Source: Aurantimonas sp. 22II-16-19i (GTDB lineage: Bacteria > Pseudomonadota > Alphaproteobacteria > Rhizobiales > Rhizobiaceae). From it: DNA of 64,000 nucleotides. The notes below the pieces were generated by a model, which worked only from the letters and a program-made list of their open reading frames with translations, was not told the origin of the DNA and ran no database searches. Positions 29,222 through 37,876 of this stretch are shown here, piece by piece. The position numbers and the translations under genes are program-made. Where the stretch lies: NCBI RefSeq assembly GCF_002088275.1, contig NZ_AQQS01000014.1, positions 1 to 64,000 of the forward strand, given 5' to 3'. How positions within the stretch are numbered: position 1 is the first letter of the stretch; every line of letters starts with the position of its first letter.

Positions 29222-30079
29222 ATGCAGCACATCTCCACCGGCGAGCGGCTTCTGCGCGGCGTCCTGATCACGCTGGCGCTGGTCTTCTTCCTCTTCCCGA
29301 TCTTCTGGATTCTCCTGATGAGCTTCCAGACCAATGCGGACATCCTCAGGATCCCGCCGAGCCTGTTCTTCACCCCGACGCTCGACAACTATGTCGCGCT
29401 AATCACCGGCGAACTGAAGACCGCCAGCGGCGTGTTGAAGCTCGCCTTCATGCAGAACCTCTTCAACTCCTTCATCCTGTCGACGGCCTCCGTCGCTTTG
29501 TCCCTCGTCCTCGCGGTGCCGGCGGCCTATGCGTTTGCGCGCTACAAGTTCCGCTTTTCCGAGGACATCGCCTTCACGCTTCTGTCCTTCAAGTTCGCCC
29601 CGCCGCTGCTCGTCCTGTTGCCGCTGACAATCTATTTCCAGCAGATCGGCCTCGCCAACACCTATCTCGGGCTGATCTGGGTGTATCAGCTGATCACCCT
29701 GCCGCTGATCCTGTGGATCGTGCGCGGCTATTTCGAGGACATCAGCCCGGACATCGAGCACGCCTACCGGATCGCCGGTCACTCCTGGGCGAAAATGTTC
29801 TTCAGGATCTCGATCCCGCTGGCCCGTCCCGGCATCGCGGCGGCGGCGCTTCTGTCCTTCATCTTCGCCTGGAACAACTTCGTCTTCGCGCTGGTGCTGG
29901 CCTCCGCCGACAAGCAGCCGGTGACCGTCGGCGCCCTCGCCTTCGTCACGGCGTCGGGCATCCAGTACGGCCAGATCGCCGCCGCCGTCGTCATCTCGAT
30001 CGCGCCGACGCTCGCCCTCGCCCTGTTCGCCCAGCGCTATCTCGTCGAGGGCCTCTCCCTCGGCGCCGTGAAAGGGTGA
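29222..30079 (+). CDS. CUT1 ABC transporter permease 2
   Basis: A 285-residue MalG-type permease with six transmembrane helices. The EAA loop is IEHAYRIAGHSWAKMF near residue 185, where the usual EAA-DGA core has diverged to EHA-AGH. It ends in GLSLGAVKG, as MalG proteins do. GGGGAGGACGAG precedes the ATG, 14 bases after the first permease. The altered coupling loop goes with the atypical ATPases encoded next. Confidence 0.87.
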   Translation: MQHISTGERLLRGVLITLALVFFLFPIFWILLMSFQTNADILRIPPSLFFTPTLDNYVALITGELKTASGVLKLAFMQNLFNSFILSTASVALSLVLAVPAAYAFARYKFRFSEDIAFTLLSFKFAPPLLVLLPLTIYFQQIGLANTYLGLIWVYQLITLPLILWIVRGYFEDISPDIEHAYRIAGHSWAKMFFRISIPLARPGIAAAALLSFIFAWNNFVFALVLASADKQPVTVGALAFVTASGIQYGQIAAAVVISIAPTLALALFAQRYLVEGLSLGAVKG

Positions 30080-30083
30080 GCCG

Positions 30084-31238
30084 ATGACGACGCTGGACCT
30101 TCGCAACGTCACCAAGCGCTACGGCAAGGAGACCGTTCTCGACGGGATCGATCTCGCGGTCGCCGACGGCGAGACGGTGGCGATCTTCGGCCCCTCCGGT
30201 GCCGGCAAGACGGTGCTCCTCAGGCTCATCGCCGGCATGGCCGAGCCGGAGGAGGGCGACATCCTGATGGACGGCGAGGATCTGATCGACGTCGCGCCGG
30301 AAGACCGCTCGGTCGGCATGGCGTTCCAGAATTTCGCGCTGTTCCCCCACATGTCGGCCTTCGAGAACATCGCGGCGCCGCTGCATGCCCGGCGGGACAA
30401 GGGCCAGGTCCTGTCCGACGGGGTTCACAAGATCGCCAGGCTGCTGAAGATCGACCACGTCCTCGGCCAGGCGCCCCGGGCGCTCTCCAACGGCCAGAAG
30501 CAGCGCACCGCGCTCGCCCGCGCCCTCGTCGGCGCGCCGAAGATCCTCCTCCTCGACGATCCGCTCCGGAACGTCGACGCCAAGCTGCGCTTCGAGATGC
30601 GGCTGGAGCTGCCCCGGCTGCTCGCCGGCTTCGGCTCGACCGTTCTCTACGTGACGCAGGACTACCGCGAGGCGATGGCGCTGGGCGACAGGATCGCCGT
30701 CCTGATGGACGGGCGCTTCATCCAGGTCGGAACGCCCGAGGAAATCTACCTGACTCCCGAAACCATCGCCGTCGCCGAGCTGTTCGGTGATCCGGTGATC
30801 AATCTCTTCGACGCCCGGGTCGAGATGGCGGGCGGCGGCAGCGTCGCCGCCGTCGGCTCGGCCCGGCTGGCGCTGCCGCCCGGCCATGACGGCGTCGCCG
30901 GGACGACTGTCACCCTCGGCATCCGCCCGGAGAACGTCGCCCCCGCGGAGGCCGGCACGGCCGGCGCGATCCCCGCCCGCGTCGCCGCCCTGCTGCCGCT
31001 CAACGACCGGCTGGTGCGGCTGCTGGTGACCGACGAGGGCGACGAATTCTACACCTCCCGCGACTTCGGCGGCGAGACCGCCGGCGAAGGCGCCCGCGTC
31101 AACGTCACCGCGGCGCCGCAGGACATCATCCTCTTCGACAAGGCCAGCCGGCGGCGCATCGCGCCGGAGGGTGAGGTTGCTGTCATCGCCGCAGCGCCGG
31201 TCGGGCGGGATCGCCGGGCAGGACGGGTATCAGCATGA
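30084..31238 (+). CDS. ABC transporter ATPase 1 with degenerate catalytic motifs
   Basis: A 384-residue MalK-like ATPase with an intact Walker A GPSGAGKT but several departures from consensus: signature LSNGQKQR instead of LSGGQQQR, Walker B LLLDDP with Asp where the catalytic Glu should be, D-loop RNVDA, and switch loop YVTQDY with Gln in place of the essential His. It has a C-terminal regulatory domain (GIRPENV). It would be weak or inactive at one site and should work as a heterodimer with the next gene product, as in the GlpS/GlpT glycerol importer and Mpt-type polyol importers of rhizobia. Four bases separate it from the permease gene. Confidence 0.86.
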   Translation: MTTLDLRNVTKRYGKETVLDGIDLAVADGETVAIFGPSGAGKTVLLRLIAGMAEPEEGDILMDGEDLIDVAPEDRSVGMAFQNFALFPHMSAFENIAAPLHARRDKGQVLSDGVHKIARLLKIDHVLGQAPRALSNGQKQRTALARALVGAPKILLLDDPLRNVDAKLRFEMRLELPRLLAGFGSTVLYVTQDYREAMALGDRIAVLMDGRFIQVGTPEEIYLTPETIAVAELFGDPVINLFDARVEMAGGGSVAAVGSARLALPPGHDGVAGTTVTLGIRPENVAPAEAGTAGAIPARVAALLPLNDRLVRLLVTDEGDEFYTSRDFGGETAGEGARVNVTAAPQDIILFDKASRRRIAPEGEVAVIAAAPVGRDRRAGRVSA

Positions 31239-31332
31239 TGGCGGCATCGCTCATCCTTCATCCGTCGCGCCCGTCGCGCCCCGCGCAGACCACACACGAT
31301 CGACCGCCATCCACACCCAGGAGGCCCAGCCG

Positions 31333-32475
31333 ATGACCGCCTCCGTCGTCCTCAAGAACGTCAACAAGATCTACGCCGCCAAGGCCAAGAACCCGATCTA
31401 TGCGGTGCGCGACTTCTCGATCGAGATCGCGCCGGGGGAAATCGTCGCGCTGCTCGGCTCGTCCGGCTGCGGCAAGACCTCGACGCTGCGGATGATCGCC
31501 GGCTTCGAGGAGGTCACGAAGGGCTCCATCGCCATCGGCGGCCGCGAGATCCACACGCTCCCGCCGGCGAAGCGCGGCGTCGCCATGGCCTTCGAGGGCT
31601 ATTCGCTCTACCCGCCGCTGACGCTGCGCCAGAACATCGCCTTCGCGCTGAAGTCGGAACGGCTGGCGACCGCGGAGACGAACCGGCGCGTCGAGGAGAT
31701 CGCCAAGCTCCTCGAGCTGACGAAGCATCTCGACCGCTATCCCGCCACCGTCTCGGCCGGCCAGCAGCAGCGCGCCAGCCTCGGCCGGGCGCTGGTGAGG
31801 AAGGCCGAGCTCTATCTCCTCGACGAGCCGATGGGCCAGCTCGAGCCGCAGCTGCGCGCCGTCCTGCGCGGGCGGCTGAAACGCTACCTGCGCGAGCACG
31901 GGCTCACCGCCATCCTCGTCACCCACGACCAGACCGAGGCGAACGCGCTGGCGGACCGGATCGCGGTGATGGAAGGCGGCGTGCTGCAGCAGTTCGCCTC
32001 GCCCGCCGAGCTGAAGGAACGGCCCGCCAACCTCTTCGTCGGCACGTTCATCGGCGAGCCGCCGATGAACGTCTACCGCGTCCAGCCGCAGATTGCCGAC
32101 GGCCGGGTGTCGCTGCGGGCCGGCGGGAGGGAACTCTTCGGCTACGATGCGGCCAGGATGCAGGACGCCGTCGTCGGCCTCCTCGCCCGGCAGTCCTCAG
32201 TCGTCGTCGGCGTGCGTCCGGCCGACGTCGCGGTCTCTCCGGCGAACGGTCGCGGCGGCGCAACGGCGAAGATCGTCTCCAACCAGTGGATCGGCGATCA
32301 GAGCCACCTGGAATCGGCCTTCGGCGACGGTGTCATCGTCGCGACGCTGGACGGGCGCTTCGCGGGATCCAGCGGCGAGACCCTGTCGGTGAGCGTGCCG
32401 CCCGAGAAGCTGCATGTCTTCGCCGAGGACGGGCCGGCCCTCGCCCATGGCCGCCATCTGGCGGGAGAGGCCTGA
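31333..32475 (+). CDS. ABC transporter ATPase 2 (partner of ATPase 1)
   Basis: A 380-residue MalK-like ATPase with Walker A GSSGCGKTS, Walker B YLLDEP with the catalytic Glu, and the switch His in LVTHDQ. It differs at other sites: the Q-loop reads AFEGYSLYP with Glu for the conserved Gln, the signature is VSAGQQQR, and the D-loop is GQLEP. Its intact residues complement those missing in ATPase 1, so the pair probably forms an asymmetric heterodimer with one full catalytic site. Its last base is the first base of the next start codon (TGATG). Confidence 0.86.
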   Translation: MTASVVLKNVNKIYAAKAKNPIYAVRDFSIEIAPGEIVALLGSSGCGKTSTLRMIAGFEEVTKGSIAIGGREIHTLPPAKRGVAMAFEGYSLYPPLTLRQNIAFALKSERLATAETNRRVEEIAKLLELTKHLDRYPATVSAGQQQRASLGRALVRKAELYLLDEPMGQLEPQLRAVLRGRLKRYLREHGLTAILVTHDQTEANALADRIAVMEGGVLQQFASPAELKERPANLFVGTFIGEPPMNVYRVQPQIADGRVSLRAGGRELFGYDAARMQDAVVGLLARQSSVVVGVRPADVAVSPANGRGGATAKIVSNQWIGDQSHLESAFGDGVIVATLDGRFAGSSGETLSVSVPPEKLHVFAEDGPALAHGRHLAGEA

Positions 32476-34043
32476 TGGCCGGCGGCAGCGTCCTGATCGG
32501 CATCGATGCCGGCACCTCGGTGATCAAGTCGGTCGCCTTCGACCTCGATGGCCGGCAGCTCGCCGAGGCGTCGCGGCCGAACCTCTACGAAGCGCTGCCG
32601 AATGGCGGCGTGGTGCAGGACATGGCACGCACCTTCGCCGACACCGCCGCAACGCTCCGCGCCCTGGTGGACAAGCTCCCCGGCGGGGCGGCGAGCGTGC
32701 TTGGCGTCGCGGTCACCGGCCAGGGGGACGGCACCTGGCTGGCGGACCGGGACGGCGAGCCGGTGACGCCCGCCTGGCTCTGGCTCGACGCTCGCGCCGG
32801 CGACATCGCCACCGAACTGACCCGGCACGCGTCCTACCGCCGACAGTACGAGACCACCGGCACCGGCATCAATGCCTGCCAGCAGAGCGTCCATCTCCTG
32901 CACATGAGCCGGCACACGCCCGAATGGCTGGAGCGGGCAACAACCGCCTTTCACTGCAAGGACTGGCTCTATTTCAAGCTGACGGGGGAGCGGGCCGTCG
33001 ACCCCAGCGAAGCGACCTTCACCTTCGGCGATTTTCGCGGCCGCGCCTACAGCGACGAGGTGATCGCGGGGCTCGGTCTCGAGCACTGCCGCCGGCTGCT
33101 GCCGCCGATCGTCGACGGCCGCCGGCAGAGCCATCGCCTGAGAGCGGACGCCGCCGCCGCCACCGGCCTTCTCGCCGGCACCCCCGTCGTCCTCGGCTAT
33201 GTCGACGTCGTCTGCACCGCCGTCGGCGGCGGCCTGATCTCGCGGGAGGGCGAGGCCGGCTGCTCGATCCTCGGCTCGACCGGCATGCACATGCGCCATG
33301 TGGGCGGCGCCGACGACGTCCATCTCAACGCCGACGGCAGCGGCTACGTCATGCTCCTGCCGGGAGAGAACGCCTATGCCCAGATCCAGTCCAACATGGC
33401 GGCGACGCTGAACATCGACTGGATGCTCGATCTCGCCTGCGGCATCCTGCGCGACGGGGGCGTTGCGCGCGAGCGCCGGGATCTCGTCGCCGGCCTCGAC
33501 GAGCGGGTGCTGGCGGCAAAGCCTCTCTCGGCGATCTATCACCCCCACATTTCCGAGGCCGGCGAGCGCGGCCCGTTCATGGACCCGTTCGCCCGCGCCG
33601 GCTTCACCGGGCTTTCCGCCGGCGCCGGCTTCCCCGACATGATGCGCAGCGTCCTCGAAGGGCTCGGCTTTGCCGCGCGGCACTGCTTTGAGGCGACCGG
33701 CAAGGTTCCCGCCGAGGTGCGGCTCACCGGCGGGGCGGCGCGCTCGAAGGCGATGCGCCAGATCCTCGCCGACGTCCTCGGCGTACCGGTACGCACCGGC
33801 GGGATCGCCGAGGCGGGCGCCGCCGGGGCGGTGATGATCGCCCTCGTCCAGCAGGGCCACTTCGCCGACATCGAGGCGGCGGCCGAGGCCTGGGTGACGC
33901 CGCGCCTCTCCGAACCGACCCTCCCCGACGCCGCGCTCGTTCCCCCCTACGACGCGGCCTTCGACCTCTACCGCGATCTGTCGGGCATGCTTCGGCCCGC
34001 CTGGCAACGGCTCGCGGCCATCAAGCGCGGAATGCGGACATGA
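32475..34043 (+). CDS. FGGY-family carbohydrate kinase (EryA-like)
   Basis: A 522-residue kinase with the FGGY N-terminal ATPase-fold motif IGIDAGTSVIKSVAFDLDG (residues 7-25), a catalytic Asp region GYVDVVCTAVGGG near 240, the phosphate-binding LGSTGMH near 268, and the C-terminal signature VRLTGGAARSKAMRQILADV near 415. Its length and the CKDWLYFKLTGERAVDPSEA segment remind me of erythritol kinase EryA, but related kinases for other polyols cannot be excluded. It probably phosphorylates the imported polyol. Stop-start overlaps link it to the genes on both sides. Confidence 0.84.
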   Translation: MAGGSVLIGIDAGTSVIKSVAFDLDGRQLAEASRPNLYEALPNGGVVQDMARTFADTAATLRALVDKLPGGAASVLGVAVTGQGDGTWLADRDGEPVTPAWLWLDARAGDIATELTRHASYRRQYETTGTGINACQQSVHLLHMSRHTPEWLERATTAFHCKDWLYFKLTGERAVDPSEATFTFGDFRGRAYSDEVIAGLGLEHCRRLLPPIVDGRRQSHRLRADAAAATGLLAGTPVVLGYVDVVCTAVGGGLISREGEAGCSILGSTGMHMRHVGGADDVHLNADGSGYVMLLPGENAYAQIQSNMAATLNIDWMLDLACGILRDGGVARERRDLVAGLDERVLAAKPLSAIYHPHISEAGERGPFMDPFARAGFTGLSAGAGFPDMMRSVLEGLGFAARHCFEATGKVPAEVRLTGGAARSKAMRQILADVLGVPVRTGGIAEAGAAGAVMIALVQQGHFADIEAAAEAWVTPRLSEPTLPDAALVPPYDAAFDLYRDLSGMLRPAWQRLAAIKRGMRT

Positions 34044-35077
34044 GCACACTCTCGATCATCGGCGACCACTTCATGCTGCCGGAGATGTTCCGTGCCGCGA
34101 TCGAGGCGGCCTGCGACAGCCCGCCCGAGATGGCGCTCCACACCCTGCCCTGGCCCGACGAGCCGATGGAGCACGGCTACGAGGTCGCCGGCATGGACGG
34201 GCTGAAGGAATATCAGGGCTCCGCCGAGGCGACGATCGAAAGGATCGGCGAGGCCGAGATGCTGGTGACGCATCTCGCCCCCCTGTCGCGGGCGATGTTC
34301 GAGAGCCTGCCGCGGCTGCGCTTCGTCGCGGTCTCGCGCGGCGGGCCGGTCAATATCGACATGGCGGCGGCGCGCGAGGCGGGGGTGCGCGTCGTCAACA
34401 CACCGGGGCGCAATGCCTCGGCCGTCGCCGAATTCACCCTCGGCGCGATCATCACCGAAACCCGCAACATCACCCGCGGCCACGATTCCCTCCGCGCCCA
34501 GACCTGGCGCGGCGATCTCTACCGGGCCGACCGGACCGGGCGCGAACTCTCCGAGATGACTGTCGGCGTCGTCGGCTACGGCGCCATCGGCACGAAGGTC
34601 GTGCGGCTCCTGCGGGCCTTCGGCTGCAAGGTGCTGGTCGCCGATCCCTATGTGCAGCTCGCGCGCAGCGACAGCGAGGCCGGCGTCGAGCATGTCGGCC
34701 TCGACGATCTTCTGACGCGCTCCGACGTCGTGACGCTGCATTGCCGGGTGACGGACGAGACGACGAAGATCATCAACGCCGAGACCCTCGCCCGGATGAA
34801 GCCGGACGCCACCTTCGTCAACACCGCCCGCGGCCCGCTGGTCGACTATGACGCATTGACCGAGGCGATGCGGGCGGGCCACCTGCGCGGCGCGATGCTG
34901 GAGACCTTCGCCGTCGAGCCGGTGCCGCCGGACTGGCCGCTGCTGCAGCTGCCCAACGTCACGCTGACGCCGCACATCGCCGGCGCCTCGGTGAAGACGG
35001 TGTCCTTCGCCGCCGAGCAGGCGGCAGAGGAAGTGCGCCGCTATCTCGCCGGCGAGCCGCCCGTGAACCCCTGTTGA
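34040..35077 (+). CDS. D-isomer-specific 2-hydroxyacid dehydrogenase
   Basis: A 345-residue NAD-dependent dehydrogenase. The nucleotide-binding motif GVVGYGAIGTKV lies near residue 176, and the catalytic triad is present as Arg in NTARGP (about 260), Glu in VEPVP (about 293) and His in PHIAG (about 313). The usual ALDVF stretch before the Glu reads AMLETF. The family reduces 2-ketoacids such as hydroxypyruvate or glyoxylate, or oxidises phosphoglycerate. Here it may dispose of a two- or three-carbon acid derived from the polyol, which is an inference. It overlaps the kinase stop by four bases (ATGA). Confidence 0.83.
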   Translation: MSTLSIIGDHFMLPEMFRAAIEAACDSPPEMALHTLPWPDEPMEHGYEVAGMDGLKEYQGSAEATIERIGEAEMLVTHLAPLSRAMFESLPRLRFVAVSRGGPVNIDMAAAREAGVRVVNTPGRNASAVAEFTLGAIITETRNITRGHDSLRAQTWRGDLYRADRTGRELSEMTVGVVGYGAIGTKVVRLLRAFGCKVLVADPYVQLARSDSEAGVEHVGLDDLLTRSDVVTLHCRVTDETTKIINAETLARMKPDATFVNTARGPLVDYDALTEAMRAGHLRGAMLETFAVEPVPPDWPLLQLPNVTLTPHIAGASVKTVSFAAEQAAEEVRRYLAGEPPVNPC

Positions 35078-35144
35078 GCCCCCTGTTGAACCGAAATGTC
35101 GGACTGGCCGTCCAATGCCGGCCGAGCATGATGGAAGCGAAACC

Positions 35145-36659
35145 ATGGCAGATCTGGGAACGGTCGACCTCCTGGTGATCGGCGGCGGCGTCAACGGCGC
35201 CGGCATCGCGCGGGACGCGGCCGGGCGTGGGCTGTCGGTCGTCCTGACGGAGAAGGACGACCTCGCGGAGGGCACCTCGTCGCGCTCCGGCAAGCTCGTC
35301 CATGGCGGCCTGCGCTATCTGGAATATTACGAGTTCCGGCTGGTGCGCGAGGCGCTGTCGGAGCGCGAGGTGCTGCTCAGGGCCGCGCCCCACATCATCT
35401 GGCCGATGCGCTTCGTGCTGCCCCATTCGCCCGAGCAGCGCCCGGCCTGGCTCGTCCGGCTCGGCCTCTTCCTCTACGATCATCTCGGCGGGCGAAAGCG
35501 GCTGCCCGGCACGCGCTCCCTCGACCTGCGCACCGCGCCGGAGGGCGCGCCGATCAAGGACCGCTTCACCAAGGGCTTCGAATATTCCGACTGCTGGGTC
35601 GACGACGCCCGGCTCGTCGTCCTCAACGCCCTCGACGCGAAGGAGCGCGGCGCGACCGTCCTCACCCGCACGAGAGCCGTCTCCGCGCGGCGCGAGGCCG
35701 GCCTGTGGCGGGCGGAGCTGAGAAGCGACGGCGGCGAGACGCTCACGGTCTCGGCAAGGGGAATCGTCAACGCCGCCGGTCCCTGGGTCGACCAGGTGAT
35801 CGCCAACGTCACCCGGGCGAATTCCGCCCGCAAGGTGCGGCTGGTCAAGGGCAGCCACATCGTCACGCCGAAATTCTGGGAGGGCAACCAGGCCTATCTC
35901 TTCCAGAACACCGACAAGCGGGTGATCTTCATGAATCCCTATCAGGGGGACAAGACGCTGATCGGCACCACCGACATTCCCTATGAGGGCGACGCGAAAG
36001 ACGTCGCCGTCGACGCGAGCGAGATCGACTACCTGCTCGCCGCGGTGAACCGCTACGTCAAGGCGGAGCTGACGCGGGCCGACGTCCTGCATTCCTTCTC
36101 CGGCGTCCGGCCGCTGCTCGAGGACGACGCCGAAAATCCCTCGGCCGTGACGCGGGACTACGTCTTCGACGTCGACGCCGAGGACGGCAGGCTGCCGCTT
36201 TTGTCGGTTTTCGGCGGCAAGATCACCACCTATCGCGAGCTCGCCGAGCGCGGCATCGCCCAGCTCACCCCCTTCTTCCCGCGGATGTCGGGCGACTGGA
36301 CGGCCGATGCCCCGCTGCCCGGCGGCGACATGGCGAACGCCGATTTCGAGAGCTTCGAGGCCGATCTTCGCGCCCGCCATCCGTTCCTGCCCCGGTCGCT
36401 CGCCCGCCACTACGCCCGGCTCTACGGCACCCGGGCCGAGATGCTGATCGGCGGCGCGTCGAGCCTTGCCGATCTCGGCCGGCATTTCGGCGGCCTCCTC
36501 TATGCCCGCGAGATCGACTACCTCGTTGCGACCGAATGGGCCGAGACCGCCGAGGACATCCTCGAGCGCCGCACCAAGCACGGCCTCGCCCTCACCGACG
36601 CGGAGCGACGCGCCGTCGGCGACCATCTCGACCAGCGCCAGTCGCTCGCCGCGCAATGA
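35145..36659 (+). CDS. glpD: FAD-dependent glycerol-3-phosphate / polyol-phosphate dehydrogenase (GlpD/EryB type)
   Basis: A 504-residue flavoprotein with the FAD motif VIGGGVNGAGIARDAAGRG (residues 9-27), GTSSRSGKLVHGGLRYLEYYEF near 44-65, and the DAO-fold elements IVNAAGPW and VKGSHIV. These are hallmarks of aerobic glycerol-3-phosphate dehydrogenase; EryB, which oxidises erythritol 4-phosphate, belongs to the same family and has the same length. Because it lies in a polyol kinase operon, the substrate may be a polyol phosphate rather than glycerol 3-phosphate. Electrons would pass to quinone at the inner membrane. The ATG at 35145 has GGAAG upstream. Confidence 0.82.
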   Translation: MADLGTVDLLVIGGGVNGAGIARDAAGRGLSVVLTEKDDLAEGTSSRSGKLVHGGLRYLEYYEFRLVREALSEREVLLRAAPHIIWPMRFVLPHSPEQRPAWLVRLGLFLYDHLGGRKRLPGTRSLDLRTAPEGAPIKDRFTKGFEYSDCWVDDARLVVLNALDAKERGATVLTRTRAVSARREAGLWRAELRSDGGETLTVSARGIVNAAGPWVDQVIANVTRANSARKVRLVKGSHIVTPKFWEGNQAYLFQNTDKRVIFMNPYQGDKTLIGTTDIPYEGDAKDVAVDASEIDYLLAAVNRYVKAELTRADVLHSFSGVRPLLEDDAENPSAVTRDYVFDVDAEDGRLPLLSVFGGKITTYRELAERGIAQLTPFFPRMSGDWTADAPLPGGDMANADFESFEADLRARHPFLPRSLARHYARLYGTRAEMLIGGASSLADLGRHFGGLLYAREIDYLVATEWAETAEDILERRTKHGLALTDAERRAVGDHLDQRQSLAAQ

Positions 36660-36718
36660 CCGCCACGGCCGTGCCCTTCGCGTCCCGCAAGCCTGCCGCA
36701 ATGTTCGGAGAGACGACC

Positions 36719-37876
36719 ATGCCACCGTCCGACGTTTCCGCCTTTTCCGGTGAACTCAGCGCGCTGAAGGCTCTTTCCGCCGCCCTTGGACGCGACCGGC
36801 GGCGCACCCAGGCCGCCGGCGGCAACACCTCGCTGAAGCATGACGGCATCCTGTGGGTGAAGGCCTCCGGCACCTGGCTGTCGGAGGCCGAGGACAAGGA
36901 CATCTTCGTGCCCGTCAGGATCGCCCCGCTGATGGAGGCGCTGCGCACCGGCGATCCGCGGGCCGAAAAGGCCACGGACTTCGTCGCCGCCGAACTCTCC
37001 GATAGCCCGCTGCGCCCATCCATCGAGACCAGCGTCCACGCGGCGATCCCCCAGGCCGTCGTGCTCCACATCCACTGCGTCGAGACCATCGCGCTCGCCG
37101 TGCGGACGGACGGCGAGGCCCGCATCCGTGAGAGGCTGCAGGCGGCCGGACTGGCGGAGCGCTTCGCCCATGTGCCCTATTGCCGGCCGGGCGTGCCCCT
37201 GTCGCGGGAGATCGCCAGGGTGGCCGGTCCGACGATCGACGTCATCGTCCTGGAGAATCACGGCCTGGTCGTCGCCGGGCAGAGCGTCGCAGAGGCGGCG
37301 GAGCGGCTGGAGTCCGTGGTCGCGGCGCTGGCGACGCCGCCGCGAGATACCCCCGGAGATGCCCCAGCAGATGCACAGGGAGGTTCCGGGGCAGAGCCCG
37401 ACCTGGCAGAGCTGTCGGCGCTGGCCGAGGGAACGCCCTACCGCCTGCCGGCGGACGCCACCGCCCACCGCATCGCCCGCGATCCGGCCGCAAGGCGCGT
37501 CGCCCTCGCCGGCCCCCTCTATCCGGACCACGTCATCTTCCTCGGCGAGGCGGTCGGCCATGTCGAGGCCAGCCGCGAGGCGGTCCGCGCCTTCGTCGCC
37601 GGCGCCGGTGCCGGCCGCGCCAGCGCGCCGCCTTTGCTGCTGGTGGATGGTCTCGGCGTCCTCGTCCGCCAGACGGTTACCGCCAGCGGCGAGGCGCTGG
37701 TCGGCTGCCTTGCCGACGTTTCGGCCCGCATTCCCGAGGACGCGCCGCTGAAGCCCTTCACCGCGGCGGAGCTCTACGCCCTCACCCACTGGGAGGCGGA
37801 AAGCTACCGCCAGTCCCTCGACCGGCCACCGGCGGGCGGTGCAGGCGGTTCCGGCGCGCCCGGATCTGCGCCATGA
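36719..37876 (+). CDS. Class II aldolase/adducin family protein
   Basis: About 385 residues. The aldolase head has the phosphate-binding GGNTSLK near residue 35 and KASGTWL near 48, a metal-site region ETSVHAAIP...VLHIHC (His ligands near 115-128) and ENHGLVV near 182, with the third His. A C-terminal extension of about 150 residues duplicates the fold in degenerate form. The family cleaves ketose 1-phosphates to dihydroxyacetone phosphate and an aldehyde. The ATG at 36719 has GGAGAG six bases upstream; ATGs at 36656 (overlapping the glpD stop) and 36701 are alternatives. It overlaps the next kinase by four bases. Confidence 0.82.
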   Translation: MPPSDVSAFSGELSALKALSAALGRDRRRTQAAGGNTSLKHDGILWVKASGTWLSEAEDKDIFVPVRIAPLMEALRTGDPRAEKATDFVAAELSDSPLRPSIETSVHAAIPQAVVLHIHCVETIALAVRTDGEARIRERLQAAGLAERFAHVPYCRPGVPLSREIARVAGPTIDVIVLENHGLVVAGQSVAEAAERLESVVAALATPPRDTPGDAPADAQGGSGAEPDLAELSALAEGTPYRLPADATAHRIARDPAARRVALAGPLYPDHVIFLGEAVGHVEASREAVRAFVAGAGAGRASAPPLLLVDGLGVLVRQTVTASGEALVGCLADVSARIPEDAPLKPFTAAELYALTHWEAESYRQSLDRPPAGGAGGSGAPGSAP

